Assembly (NCBI RefSeq): GCF_900537065.1
Contig: NZ_UNRC01000016.1
Span: 1-39,076, forward strand
DNA: 39,076 bases
Source of the DNA: Sphingorhabdus sp. Alg239-R122
GTDB lineage: Bacteria; Pseudomonadota; Alphaproteobacteria; Sphingomonadales; Sphingomonadaceae
Reading direction: 5' to 3'
Shown here one piece after another: positions 7,880 through 15,864 of this stretch (its first letter is position 1; the number at the start of each line of letters is the position of its first letter). The notes beneath the pieces were generated by a model, which saw only the letters and a program-made list of their open reading frames with translations, made no database searches and was not told the DNA's origin. Position numbers and translations under genes: made by a program.

Positions 7880-8302
7880 CTATTTCGCCCTGGAGAAAAG
7901 AAAGTTGGAGACTTTTTGGACAAGTGACATACCCGGAGCCGACTGCTCCTTACCCGTTTCTGTTTCAGCGCCCTCTTTCTCTTCCAGTATTTGCATGAGC
8001 GTGGAATGCGTTTTTTCGGTAACGGTATATCCCGGCGTAAAGCCCCTTGCCCGAATAGGTTTGACAGTATGTATGCGGCGACGCAGAAGCGGTGAATATT
8101 GCGCATATCTGGTATCTGCTTCTTCTGCCTTGGGCTCTTCTTCATCCTCCTCCGATGTATCTGAAATCAGCGCAATGAGCTGATTGGCGGCAGCCTCCGG
8201 CAACAAGGCAAGCACGGCTTGCCTGTCGGCTTCGGACATGGAATCAAAACGATCCAGAAGCTTTGCAAATTCAGGATCAGGACTGTGCATTATCATGCTC
8301 AT
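7880..8302 (-). CDS. Unknown 140-residue acidic protein in the usual fliG slot
   Basis: In nearly all flagellar operons fliG stands between fliF and fliH. Here that slot holds only a 140-residue frame that I do not recognise. Residues 8-45 form a predicted helical segment (PEFAKLLDRFDSMSEADRQA, then LLPEAAANQLIALI). A very acidic patch follows (SEEDEEEPKAEEA) and then a basic stretch (SPLLRRRIHTVKPIRARGF). None of the FliG features (ARM-type repeats, EHPQ motif, charged torque helix) is visible and the length is less than half of FliG. The start at 8302 overlaps fliF by 26 bp; ATGs at 8296 and 8290 are alternatives, none with a strong ribosome site. It may bridge FliF and the C ring, but that is inference from position. 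Confidence 0.6.
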   Translation of the reverse strand: MSMIMHSPDPEFAKLLDRFDSMSEADRQAVLALLPEAAANQLIALISDTSEEDEEEPKAEEADTRYAQYSPLLRRRIHTVKPIRARGFTPGYTVTEKTHSTLMQILEEKEGAETETGKEQSAPGMSLVQKVSNFLFSRAK

Positions 8303-9548
8303 TCAGGCCATCAAGCTTGGCCTGCAATTGTTCAGCAAAGCTAGCTGGATCATCTGCATCGCCAGCAGTCTGCACCGGTTTTCTGCGCAGGAAGATAAAA
8401 AGCAATATACAAAGAAATAACGCAGCCAGGCCGATGCTCCACCAGTATGTGATCGGTGATACCCTGAATGGCAAGGTTGGTTCGGGCGATATTGTTGGTG
8501 GTGCGTAATCGGCAGCCGCTGGCGCACGCGGCGGCGTGGAAACTGCAGGATCTGCTACAAAGAAAATCTGATCCCCCAGCGCTTCATCATACCCGATTGC
8601 CTCTGCAACCGTTTCGGTCATGGCCGTCTTGGTCTCCGCTTCTGGCGTGGCGCGGAAAGTCACGACCACAAGCAACCGGTAATCCCTTTCGCCAGCTCCC
8701 GGCAATGTTCCGCCAAGCTGCTGCGTCAAACCGGCTTCACCGCGGTCAACCTTCTGTCCGGCTTTCGATGGGATATTGGACACGGCGACCGATATTTCGG
8801 GATTGCGCCCCGGAAACTGCCTTCCCAGTGCATCACGGATGCGCGCTTCATAAAATTTTTGCACCGCCGTTTTTTCCTGCGGCTGCACATTTTCAGTTCC
8901 CCCTCTGGGAACGGTGTCACTAATGACACGTCCTGCGGCATCAATGACAGAAACATTCGCCAAGCTCAGGTCGGACACGGCCGCCGCAACCAGCTCCTGT
9001 ATCCCCCGTACGGTGGACTTGCCGGGCTTCCTGCCCGGCACAGGCTGTATTGTGACAGCCGCCTTGGCCACGCTCTGATCTCTCCTGAAAATGGCACGCG
9101 CCGGAAGCGCCAGATGTACGCGTGCATTTTCAATGCCATCTATCATCATTATGGTTCGAGATAACTCTCCCTGAAGTGCACGCTGATAATTGATCTTCTG
9201 TGCAAATTCAGTCAGCCCCATATCCGACTCGTTGAACAATTCAAATCCGACAAGCCCATTGATTGACAGATCTGACCCGGCAATGGCAATCTTGGTGGCA
9301 GCCAGGTCATCCGCTGGCACCAATATCGTGGTTTCCTCATCCGTAAATTGATACGGAATATTGCGGCCTTCCAGTTCAGCCACCACAGCGGCAGCCTCAG
9401 CCGGACGTAAGTTGGTATAAAGCGGTTCATACTGTTCGCGAAAAAACACGAAATAAACGGCAAACAGGAAGGTTGCCGCAATCGTTATGGCAATCACGCC
9501 CAGCAATATCCGCCTTGACAGCGGCATTTTGGAAAAATTTTCAAACAT
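8277..9548 (-). CDS. fliF: Flagellar MS-ring protein FliF, short form
   Basis: 423 residues compared with about 550 in enterobacteria. The first membrane helix is at about 14-33 (ILLGVIAITIAATFLFAVYF). The ring-building motifs follow: EPLYTNLRPAEAAAVVAELE, IPYQFTDEETTILVPADDL, and FAQKINYQRALQGELSRTIM. A second membrane helix lies at about 367-387 (WWSIGLAALFLCILLFIFLR), leaving only a 36-residue cytoplasmic tail. The shortening falls in the third ring-building/beta-collar part. The tail ends with an amphipathic stretch (FAEQLQAKLDGL), where FliF of other bacteria binds the FliG N-domain. It lies 15 bp after fliE. Confidence 0.95.
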   Translation of the reverse strand: MFENFSKMPLSRRILLGVIAITIAATFLFAVYFVFFREQYEPLYTNLRPAEAAAVVAELEGRNIPYQFTDEETTILVPADDLAATKIAIAGSDLSINGLVGFELFNESDMGLTEFAQKINYQRALQGELSRTIMMIDGIENARVHLALPARAIFRRDQSVAKAAVTIQPVPGRKPGKSTVRGIQELVAAAVSDLSLANVSVIDAAGRVISDTVPRGGTENVQPQEKTAVQKFYEARIRDALGRQFPGRNPEISVAVSNIPSKAGQKVDRGEAGLTQQLGGTLPGAGERDYRLLVVVTFRATPEAETKTAMTETVAEAIGYDEALGDQIFFVADPAVSTPPRAPAAADYAPPTISPEPTLPFRVSPITYWWSIGLAALFLCILLFIFLRRKPVQTAGDADDPASFAEQLQAKLDGLNEHDNAQS

Positions 9549-9563
9549 CAGATATATGCATTC

Positions 9564-9908
9564 CTACATCTGCATGTTCATGATTTCGCGGTACCCCTCG
9601 ACCAGCCGTGTCCGCACCTGCAGCATCAATTCGAACGAGAGGCGCGCCTCCTCAAGCGCAAAAGTGACCTGGTGCAACGGCACGGAATCATCAATTGCAA
9701 AGCTGCGCACCATGTCATTCGCATGCGTCACCTTGTTTTCAACTTCGGCAATACGCGACATTAATATGTCGCTGAACTCAGTAGCTTGAGTGGCTTTGTC
9801 CTGCGCGGTTACCGCTACGTTGGCAATTTCGGACGGTGCATTCATCTGCGACAATATGGGTTGCTGGATATCTGCCAGGCCCACTGCTGCGATAGGATCA
9901 ATCGTCAT
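9564..9908 (-). CDS. fliE: Flagellar hook-basal body protein FliE
   Basis: 114 residues, normal for FliE. The C-terminal half carries the family pattern (DSVPLHQVTFALEEARLSFE, then LMLQVRTRLVEGYREIMNMQ). FliE links the MS ring to the proximal rod and is the first rod substrate exported. The ATG overlaps flgC by 4 bp, and fliF follows 15 bp later, giving the flgB-flgC-fliE-fliF order common in alphaproteobacteria. Confidence 0.95.
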   Translation of the reverse strand: MTIDPIAAVGLADIQQPILSQMNAPSEIANVAVTAQDKATQATEFSDILMSRIAEVENKVTHANDMVRSFAIDDSVPLHQVTFALEEARLSFELMLQVRTRLVEGYREIMNMQM

Positions 9909-10333
9909 TGCTGTTTCCCTATATCCAGCGCGCGAGAATACATTTGCATGGAAATGTTGAGTGCCACGAGATTGGCTTCATAGGCGCGTGAGGTTTTGAT
10001 CATGCTGGTCATTTCCGCGGCATGGTCAATTTCCGGATAGCTGACAAAACCATCAGCATCAGCATGTGGATGCGCTGGTTCATATACCCTGCGCACGCCC
10101 TGGTTCTGGGCCTCCACGCCGTATACGGTGACACCTTGCATGGGCGGAACTGCTGAGCGTTGGCTCATAACCTCACCAAAACTGACTTTCGGCCCCGATA
10201 CCAGCTTCAGCGGGCGGTATACGCCGCCATCAGCCGTCCTGCTGGTGTTCACATTGGCGATATTCTGGGCAATGACCTGCAGCCTCTGCCACTCTACATC
10301 AAGCCCCGACATACTGATTTCCATAGCCTGCAT
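9905..10333 (-). CDS. flgC: Proximal rod protein FlgC
   Basis: 142 residues. The axial N-motif (MEISMSGLDVEWQRLQVIAQ, then NIANVNTSRTADGGVYRPLK) and C-motif (VSYPEIDHAAEMTSMIKTSR, then AYEANLVALNISMQMYSRAL) are both complete. FlgC is part of the proximal rod. Its start and the flgB stop share one base and its end overlaps fliE by 4 bp. Confidence 0.96.
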   Translation of the reverse strand: MQAMEISMSGLDVEWQRLQVIAQNIANVNTSRTADGGVYRPLKLVSGPKVSFGEVMSQRSAVPPMQGVTVYGVEAQNQGVRRVYEPAHPHADADGFVSYPEIDHAAEMTSMIKTSRAYEANLVALNISMQMYSRALDIGKQQ

Positions 10334-10677
10334 TATTGACCTCCGCTTGCCGCCAGCCGGCTAAGCTGTGTCTGTCTGTTCAGCACATCAATGAGCGCGG
10401 CATACCGCGCACCCGTTGACGCTGCCATTGCCATTTCCATATCCAGTCGTACCCCACCGCCATTTTTGGATAATGGCGACAGTTCCATACGCGGCTGCAC
10501 ATCACGTATTGACTGCACACTCATGTTCGCCGCCTCTGCCAGCGCTTCTTCAAAACTGACCCGCACCGGCCGGTAGTTCGCTGTCTGCGAATTAGCGATG
10601 TTTTCGGCAATCGCGGTCATACGCATGGACAGCCCGTCCAGCGCTTTGTTGATCAAAATGGCTGATACCTGATCCAT
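10333..10677 (-). CDS. flgB: Proximal rod protein FlgB
   Basis: 114 residues. The N-terminal axial motif is present (SMRMTAIAENIANSQTANYR, then PVRVSFEEALAEA), as is the short FlgB-type C-terminus (AASTGARYAALIDVLNRQTQ). FlgB starts the rod on FliE. It follows flgI after 16 bp and is joined to flgC by a 1-bp overlap. Confidence 0.94.
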   Translation of the reverse strand: MDQVSAILINKALDGLSMRMTAIAENIANSQTANYRPVRVSFEEALAEAANMSVQSIRDVQPRMELSPLSKNGGGVRLDMEMAMAASTGARYAALIDVLNRQTQLSRLAASGGQ

Positions 10678-10693
10678 TGCTACCTATCCTGTC

Positions 10694-11827
10694 TCATTGC
10701 ACAACTATTTCGGCGTGCAGTGCGCCTGCGGCCTTGATAGCTTGCAAAATGCTAATCATCCGGCGGGTATCGATACCCGAACGGTTCAACCCCTGTATGA
10801 GGCTGCCGACTGTGGTATTCGGAAAACTGACGACAGCATCATCAGATCCCTGATCCACATCAAGCTCGGTGTTTGTGATAACCAGACTGCTCACATCGCT
10901 TGCAAAACCGCCAATGAAACTGGGCTGCGATGCGGCGTTTTCACTGCGGATCGATATTTTTATATCGCCTTGTGAAATGACAACGCTCGATATGTTGACA
11001 TTGCCACCCGCTACCACTGTGCCCGACCTTTCATTGATTACTATTTTGGAGGACACATTCGGCATGACAGCGATATTTTCAAGTTCTGACACAAACCGTG
11101 CCAGTTCATATTTCGCGCCCGGGAAACGGATGTTGATCTCATCAGCATTCACGACATTTGCGGTGCCATAGCCGAAGCGCTGGTTGATAGTGTCAGAGAT
11201 ACGCTGCGCTGTTGTAAAATCGGGATTGCGCAACACAAAGCTGAGCGTGTTGTCGCTGCGCAATATACGTGCATCGACCGCGCGTTCGATCGTTGCTCCG
11301 CCAGGCAAAACCGCGCTTGTCGGGTAGTTGCGTTGCTGCAGGTTGAGATTCGCTTCAAAACTGTAACCGCTGGTCACCAACGCGCCCTGCGCCAGCGCAT
11401 AAGCCTGACGATCCGGTCCCTGCAGCGGGGTCATAAGCAAGGTACCACCCGCAAGACTGCGCGCATCGCCGATGGAAGATACAGTGACATCGATACGGTC
11501 ACCGACATTGGCGGAAGCGGGCAGCGTCGCTGTGACAATGACAACAGCGACATTACGGCTACTAATCTGGTCTTCGGTAACATTGGTGCCCAGACGGCTG
11601 AGCACATTTTGCAGTGCCTGCCGCGTCACGGCATTGCGCCGCGTATCACCGGAACCGGACAAACCTGTCACAATGCCATATCCGACCAATGCATTATCCC
11701 GCCAGCCCTGGAAACGGCCCAGATCCTTTACAGGCACGTCGTTCGCCACAACCGGCCATGCGGTCACAGCCATCATGAATGCCGCTGCAAGAGCAGTGAA
11801 TCGACGCAAAAAAGAACGCTGCATCAT
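10694..11827 (-). CDS. flgI: Flagellar P-ring protein FlgI
   Basis: 377 residues, full length. A Sec signal peptide ends near PVVA-ND (about residue 28). The family motifs are clear: VKDLGRFQGWRDNALVGYGI with TGLSGSGDT, NVAVVIVTATLPASANVGDR, LLMTPLQGPDRQAYALAQGA, and the C-terminal NRSGIDTRRMISILQAIKAA. FlgI forms the peptidoglycan-level bushing around the rod. It overlaps flgH by 4 bp and is followed by flgB. flgJ, which usually comes next, is absent. Confidence 0.97.
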   Translation of the reverse strand: MMQRSFLRRFTALAAAFMMAVTAWPVVANDVPVKDLGRFQGWRDNALVGYGIVTGLSGSGDTRRNAVTRQALQNVLSRLGTNVTEDQISSRNVAVVIVTATLPASANVGDRIDVTVSSIGDARSLAGGTLLMTPLQGPDRQAYALAQGALVTSGYSFEANLNLQQRNYPTSAVLPGGATIERAVDARILRSDNTLSFVLRNPDFTTAQRISDTINQRFGYGTANVVNADEINIRFPGAKYELARFVSELENIAVMPNVSSKIVINERSGTVVAGGNVNISSVVISQGDIKISIRSENAASQPSFIGGFASDVSSLVITNTELDVDQGSDDAVVSFPNTTVGSLIQGLNRSGIDTRRMISILQAIKAAGALHAEIVVQ

Positions 11828-12432
11828 ACCAGCCCCAGAAAATTGAAAATCCTGGTGATCAGGCCCGGCTTCGCGCTGCGTGAAACAAATCCCTGACCAT
11901 TATAATTAATCTGCGCATCGGCAATACGCGATGACAGGATGCGGTTGTCACTGGTCATGTCGGCCTCGCGGATACGGCCGCGAATGGCAATATCGGTAGC
12001 TTCGCCATTGACGTTCAGTTTCTGCACGCCGCCAATCACGAAATCCCCGTTGGGCAATACCTGCTCGACTGTCACACTAAGCTGCGCCACCATCCGGCCG
12101 CTGCGCCGGGTCTCCCCGCGCCCCGAATAATCCCCGCCAAAGGATATCCCGCCCGATTCACTGAACGAGCCACCGGAAATGCCTCCTGACAGGGAAGTAC
12201 TCTTGCCCGTGCCGTTCTGGGCGCTATTCACGGCGCTGGATTGCTCATAAATCACGACGGTGACCAGATCGCCCACCTGCTTTGCACGCCGATCCGAAGC
12301 CAGTGAGGACCAGCCACTATCCGCAAAAAGATTATCCGCCTTTGCAGGCACGGGGGAAAACATTGATAGCAAGAGCGGCACTGCGATTACAGCGGCCTTG
12401 CCGCGTCTGGCCTGTATGTCTGAAAAACGCAT
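11824..12432 (-). CDS. flgH: Flagellar L-ring protein FlgH lacking a lipobox
   Basis: 202 residues. The mature domain is typical: LFADSGWSSLASDRRAKQVG, DLVTVVIYEQSSAVNSAQN, the Ser/Gly-rich loop, and IAIRGRIREADMTSDNRILS with SSRIADAQINYNGQG. FlgH normally is a lipoprotein anchored in the outer membrane. Here the signal peptide (about 14-33, ending SPVPAKA-D) contains no Cys, so cleavage by signal peptidase I is expected and no lipid anchor can be attached. It sits between flgA (9-bp gap) and flgI (4-bp overlap). Confidence 0.95.
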   Translation of the reverse strand: MRFSDIQARRGKAAVIAVPLLLSMFSPVPAKADNLFADSGWSSLASDRRAKQVGDLVTVVIYEQSSAVNSAQNGTGKSTSLSGGISGGSFSESGGISFGGDYSGRGETRRSGRMVAQLSVTVEQVLPNGDFVIGGVQKLNVNGEATDIAIRGRIREADMTSDNRILSSRIADAQINYNGQGFVSRSAKPGLITRIFNFLGLV

Positions 12433-12441
12433 TTCTATTCC

Positions 12442-13161
12442 TTATTCACTTCCTGCCACATCATCGCTCGACGCCATGTAAGGCACGGACATAACCGTTC
12501 CGTCCTGCGCCTGCACAAACAGTCTTTCACCAGACCTGCCAGCCTGAATGGTGCGCACATGCCTTTCAACGGCAACCGGCCCCTGTCTGAACCTGAACAC
12601 CAGGTCCGTCCCTCTATCCACAACCGGTTTCGCCGGAATGCGAACATTGCCCAAAAACGTGCCCGCATTCAGGTCGCCATTGGCACGCAGCACCATATGG
12701 CGCCGGTCAAAATAGACAGCCCGCGGTCCTTTCCTGCCATCACATGCAGATTCTGTAACATCGCCGCGTTGAATAATCGCGCCGCCCATCACCGCGGCAG
12801 CGAGGCTGTAACACAAGGTATTAGTATCACCAGATTGCGCATCCGGCCCTGGAGCAACCGACACCCGCAGCATATGTCCGCCACCATTCGAATAATGCAC
12901 ATGCAGCGCCGGTACCCGCCGCCGCACAAGCGCCGCGAGCTGACGCTCGCTCAATTCGAAACTGTCACTACCCGGTGGTAGCTGCAGTATCTGCATATTT
13001 GCAACTTTGGCCCGAAGTTCCGGCGGAAGCGCCGATATATCGGCTATATCGCGCATAACCACATTGCGATCTTCTGTCACGATCTCAGTCTGGTTCAGCA
13101 ACACCACGTTGAACGGCTGCAGCATCCCCAGAAACATCAAAAAGGCGGGAAGCAATGACAT
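12442..13161 (-). CDS. flgA: P-ring assembly chaperone FlgA
   Basis: 239 residues. The hydrophobic N-terminus (about 1-22) serves as export signal. The C-terminal two thirds match the SAF-type FlgA domain: IIQRGDVTESACD, FDRRHMVLRANGDLNAGTFL, VRIPAKPVVDRGTDLVFRFR and the end AQDGTVMSVPYM. FlgA is the periplasmic chaperone for FlgI, encoded two genes downstream. The gap to flgG is 6 bp and to flgH 9 bp. Confidence 0.88.
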   Translation of the reverse strand: MSLLPAFLMFLGMLQPFNVVLLNQTEIVTEDRNVVMRDIADISALPPELRAKVANMQILQLPPGSDSFELSERQLAALVRRRVPALHVHYSNGGGHMLRVSVAPGPDAQSGDTNTLCYSLAAAVMGGAIIQRGDVTESACDGRKGPRAVYFDRRHMVLRANGDLNAGTFLGNVRIPAKPVVDRGTDLVFRFRQGPVAVERHVRTIQAGRSGERLFVQAQDGTVMSVPYMASSDDVAGSE

Positions 13162-13167
13162 TGTCGA

Positions 13168-13935
13168 TTACCGGCGCAAGCCGTTCGCGATCCCCATTAG
13201 CTGGTCCGCCGCCTGCACAACCTGCGCATTGGCCGCAAACGAGCGCTGCACCAGCGTGAGCTGGACCATCTCTTCGGTCAGCTTGACATTGGAACCTTCA
13301 ATTGCCCCTTGCTCAATCAGGCCAACGCCATCTTCACCCGGTGCGGCATCACGTATTCGCACATCAGGCGAGGCTAGATACAGACTGCCATCAAGACGCT
13401 CTATACCTTCACTGTCTGTCAGCTTGACCAGATTGATCTGTCCCAATTCTACCTCACGCTTGTCGTCTGCGGTGATGGCGCGCACCAGCCCGCTACTGTC
13501 AATATTCAGATCGGTAATATTCTCGGGAATGTTGATCATCGCGCGTAGCGGCATGTTGTTGGACGCGGCCAAAAGGCCTTCCTCAGTCACTTTCAACGTG
13601 CCACCACGCCACAGGTAAGTCTGCCCGCCAGGGCCCAGCAATTCAATGAACCCCGGCCCGTTGACTGCAATGTCAAGCGCCCGTCCGGTCCGCCGCAAAT
13701 CGCCCTGCTCCAACAGCATGAATTCGCTGTCGGCTATTACGCCCGCCGGCACTGCCCGTTGCCGCACATCTACCGTGACGGCATCTTCCAGCCGGCTCGC
13801 CATAATCTCGGTAAACCGCACATCCGACCGTTTGAAGGTAGGGGTATTCAGATTGGCGATATTGTTGGCAATCGTATCCAGCGCCTGTTGCTGTGATTCC
13901 AGCCCTACAGCACCTACATAAAAAGCTCCGTTCAT
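13168..13935 (-). CDS. flgG: Distal rod protein FlgG
   Basis: 255 residues, near the 260 typical of FlgG. The N-terminal axial motif is ALDTIANNIANLNTPTFKRS, the FlgG-type middle motif is DLRRTGRALDIAVNGPGFIE, and the C-terminus is IEGSNVKLTEEMVQLTLVQR with SFAANAQVVQAADQLMG. FlgG makes the distal rod. It could be confused with FlgF, but the next gene upstream is the better FlgF candidate and the order flgF-flgG is standard. Confidence 0.92.
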   Translation of the reverse strand: MNGAFYVGAVGLESQQQALDTIANNIANLNTPTFKRSDVRFTEIMASRLEDAVTVDVRQRAVPAGVIADSEFMLLEQGDLRRTGRALDIAVNGPGFIELLGPGGQTYLWRGGTLKVTEEGLLAASNNMPLRAMINIPENITDLNIDSSGLVRAITADDKREVELGQINLVKLTDSEGIERLDGSLYLASPDVRIRDAAPGEDGVGLIEQGAIEGSNVKLTEEMVQLTLVQRSFAANAQVVQAADQLMGIANGLRR

Positions 13936-13941
13936 CTTACC

Positions 13942-14649
13942 CTATCGTCCTCCCTGCCCGAATGTTGTTATCGCCCTGCCGATCAGGTCATCATAAACCT
14001 GCACCAGTTTCGATCCCGCCTCGGCCTGCCGTATCGCGGCCATCATTGTGATCATTTCTTCCGCCAATCCGACATTGGAAGTTTCCACCATCCCCTGGCG
14101 CAGCACGTAGTTGCCTGCCATCATCATGACCGTTTCAGGCGCCGCGAACAGCGACCCGCTTACAGGCCGCATGGACTGCCCGTCTTCGGCGGAAAAGATT
14201 GCAATCTGCGCCACTGGCAGACCGTCTTCCAGCACCGTGCCATCCTCAAGTATTTCCGGGCGGCCGCTGCTCAGGACAATGTCACCGTCCATGCCCTGCA
14301 CCGCAAAACCCTGGCTGTTCACAAGCCGGTCATCCGCGTCCAGCCTGAACTCGCCCTGCCGGGTGAAGAACATGTTTTCACCCGCACCCACCATGAAAAA
14401 TCCGCTGCCGCTAATGGCCAGGTCGAGCGGATTGCCCGTCTGTCGCAGCTTGCCCTGCTCCATATCGGCATGCGCCGTATTTTGCACCCGTATGCTGTCG
14501 TTTGAATCGACTGGCGGGAGCAATTCGGCAAACGGCACCTGCCGCTTGAAACCGCTGGTCGTAATATTGGCTATGTTGTGGGAAACGGTCTCGAGCTTGC
14601 GCTCGGTAGCCGTCAGAATTGCACTCCCGATTTCAATGATTTCGCCCAC
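13942..14649 (-). CDS. flgF: Proximal rod protein FlgF (first gene of the operon)
   Basis: About 235 residues from a GTG at 14649, chosen because GGGGA lies 4 nt upstream and the axial N-motif (LTATERKLETVSHNIANITT, then SGFKRQVPF) starts soon after. The open frame continues to an ATG at 14715, but that would add 22 residues not seen in the family and run through both DNA dyads. Middle motif: MEQGKLRQTGNPLDLAISGS. C-terminus: VETSNVGLAEEMITMMAAIR with QAEAGSKLVQVYDDLIGRA. It is the most upstream flagellar gene, so the operon promoter should lie at about 14,650-14,850. Confidence 0.87.
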   Translation of the reverse strand: MGEIIEIGSAILTATERKLETVSHNIANITTSGFKRQVPFAELLPPVDSNDSIRVQNTAHADMEQGKLRQTGNPLDLAISGSGFFMVGAGENMFFTRQGEFRLDADDRLVNSQGFAVQGMDGDIVLSSGRPEILEDGTVLEDGLPVAQIAIFSAEDGQSMRPVSGSLFAAPETVMMMAGNYVLRQGMVETSNVGLAEEMITMMAAIRQAEAGSKLVQVYDDLIGRAITTFGQGGR

Positions 14650-14657
14650 AGAATCCC

Positions 14658-14675
14658 CATTACATTTTTGTAATG
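14658..14675. promoter_or_regulatory. Perfect inverted repeat just upstream of flgF
   Basis: CATTACA-TTTT-TGTAATG: 7-bp perfect arms with a 4-base spacer, 9 bp before the GTG chosen for flgF. It could be an operator or, in the 5' untranslated RNA, a small hairpin close to the ribosome site. Confidence 0.45.
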
Positions 14676-14712
14676 CGCTATGGTAAAATAAAATTCTTGT
14701 AAAGCTGCATTG

Positions 14713-14729
14713 CATGCACAGTGTGCATG
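14713..14729. promoter_or_regulatory. Perfect 17-bp dyad, candidate operator of the flagellar operon
   Basis: CATGCACA-G-TGTGCATG has perfect 8-bp arms around one base and lies 64 bp upstream of the flgF start. Such symmetry at the head of a long operon suggests a dimeric regulator site. I could not match it to a specific regulator. No convincing -35/-10 pair is visible beside it on the minus strand. Confidence 0.5.
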
Positions 14730-15028
14730 GAAATTGAAGGGCATCATGCCGTCACCCCTGCCAGAGCGCGGGATTGACACACCAGATGTGCCGGATTTGG
14801 AAACTAAATATTTTACATCACATATGGACCAAACAGTCCCCCTTAACTTTTCTATCGGCAAAAATTCACATTGGTTTAGCTTTTTTCCAAATATGCCGCC
14901 TCGCCGCGGCAGGTATAGAAACAGCCTGTATCGATGATGCCCTGGTCTGTGGAAAATAGCGCGATAACCTCACCATGGCCCCGCTTGTGTTCATTACGGG
15001 GAAGCTAAAGGACGGGCAAACTGTCTAA
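14730..15028. other. Intergenic region between the flagellar operon and the lipoprotein gene
   Basis: No gene is supported here. One short inverted repeat is visible at 14894-14911 (TGCCGC/GCGGCA around CTCGCC), but no T-run follows it on either strand, so it does not look like an intrinsic terminator. The region must contain divergent control for flgF (minus) and the lipoprotein (plus). Confidence 0.5.
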
Positions 15029-15057
15029 TTGATGCAATAAATTTCCCACAATATACT
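15029..15057 (+). promoter_or_regulatory. Sigma-70-type promoter of the lipoprotein gene
   Basis: A -35 TTGATG (15029-15034) and a -10 TATACT (15052-15057) are separated by exactly 17 bp. Transcription would start near 15064, giving a leader of about 25 nt. This is the best housekeeping promoter match in the window. Confidence 0.65.
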
Positions 15058-15089
15058 CCATACATTCTTTACTAGAACAGAAGGGAAAC

Positions 15090-15518
15090 ATGAAAACAAC
15101 ACACGGAAAACCTATTATCTTCGCTTCACTTGCCGGGCTTATGCTAAGCATGACAGCGTGTGAACCAGCTGGAAATGTTGATGCACCCGATACACAAGAA
15201 GCGGCTAACGGGGATGATGCCAACAGTGACGATGCAGGCAATACCGGCACCGATTCAATTCCGCAGTTCGTTTCACTGAAACCCATGACACTTGAGGAAA
15301 AGAAAGCAGCCATCACAAAGGCTGAGGCTGATTTTGAAAAGGAGAACGGCGCGCCCGATTCCTCGCCAATCGCACTCATCCTGTGGGATAAGGACAAGCT
15401 GGAGGCCCGCAAGGCCATTCAGAAGATGTTGCTCGAGCAGCAGCTCCTCGGCTTCGGCCTCACCCCTTGCCCGAACGATGTTTGGGACGGTGACTGCACT
15501 CTTGTCGTGGTGAATTAG
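15090..15518 (+). CDS. Small acidic lipoprotein, unknown function
   Basis: 142 residues. The signal peptide ends in LSMTAC, with Cys24 as the lipidated residue and Glu at +2, which fits outer-membrane sorting. A disordered Asp/Asn/Gly-rich linker follows (about 28-60), then a charged helix (MTLEEKKAAITKAEADFEKE, about 71-90) and a C-terminal helix (KDKLEARKAIQKMLLEQQLL). The tail PCPNDVWDGDCTLVVVN has two Cys that could form a disulfide. AGAAGG lies 6 nt before the ATG and a clear promoter is upstream. I recognise no family. Its 3' end is close to the decayed toxin region, so the last residues may not be original. Confidence 0.75.
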   Translation: MKTTHGKPIIFASLAGLMLSMTACEPAGNVDAPDTQEAANGDDANSDDAGNTGTDSIPQFVSLKPMTLEEKKAAITKAEADFEKENGAPDSSPIALILWDKDKLEARKAIQKMLLEQQLLGFGLTPCPNDVWDGDCTLVVVN

Positions 15519-15560
15519 GTCCGTTTGAGACGACGGGATAGACAGGGGTATAGCCCTCGC

Positions 15561-15665
15561 TGCTCGCGCGCCAGTATTTGACCTCGCTGTCCGCCAGTGT
15601 CGCACCGGTCGACTGGATCAGGTAGTTCGGACCTCATGGTCCGGGCGTTTGAGGGGGCTAAAGCC
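15561..15665 (-). pseudogene. RHS gene fragment A (decayed)
   Basis: Nearly identical to positions 22418-22503 of the giant RHS gene. On the minus strand it encodes GPNYLIQSTGATLADSEV followed by KYWRAS. Compared with the intact gene it lacks one base in the codons just before GPNY (GACCATGAGG against GACCATAATGG), so the frame is broken. After the RAS the sequence departs completely from the giant gene. This is a remnant of an RHS paralogue or of a displaced tip junction. Confidence 0.8.
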
Positions 15666-15693
15666 GCTTTCGTTTATAAGAAAGGTGGGAGCC

Positions 15694-15723
15694 TGTAAGG
15701 TGGCTCCGCTGGCGCTTGTTACA
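15694..15723 (+). repeat. 30-bp dispersed repeat, copy 1
   Basis: TGTAAGGTGGCTCCGCTGGC continues with GCTTGTTACA. The ends TGTAA/TTACA are inverted, giving an imperfect dyad as in REP-like elements. Related copies are at 15829-15858, 16097-16126 and, truncated, 19272-19286. Confidence 0.75.
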
Positions 15724-15828
15724 GGGCTGTTCGGTTCTTGGCTTCCCTTAGCTTCGCACCCAGGAGCGTGTTGAACCTGCCATTTGTTGGATAATCTTGT
15801 TGGGTTTGTCCTACATGCACGGGGAGAC

Positions 15829-15858
15829 TATTAGGTGGCTTTGCTGGCGCTCGTTACG
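15829..15858 (+). repeat. 30-bp dispersed repeat, copy 2 (diverged)
   Basis: Diverged copy of the 30-bp unit (AGGTGGCTTTGCTGGCGCTC core), lying 6 bp before a copy of the RAYT-associated repeat at 15865. Confidence 0.65.
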
Positions 15859-15864
15859 TGGCTA

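Noticed and set aside
14779-14793. Sigma-54-like CGGCAC-N5-GTGTG upstream of flgF on the minus strand
   Set aside because: The -12 part should be TTGC and is GTGT; the site is about 130 nt from the start codon. Too weak to call.
14894-14911. TGCCGC/GCGGCA hairpin as a terminator
   Set aside because: No T-run follows on either strand; it is not positioned after the end of any gene.
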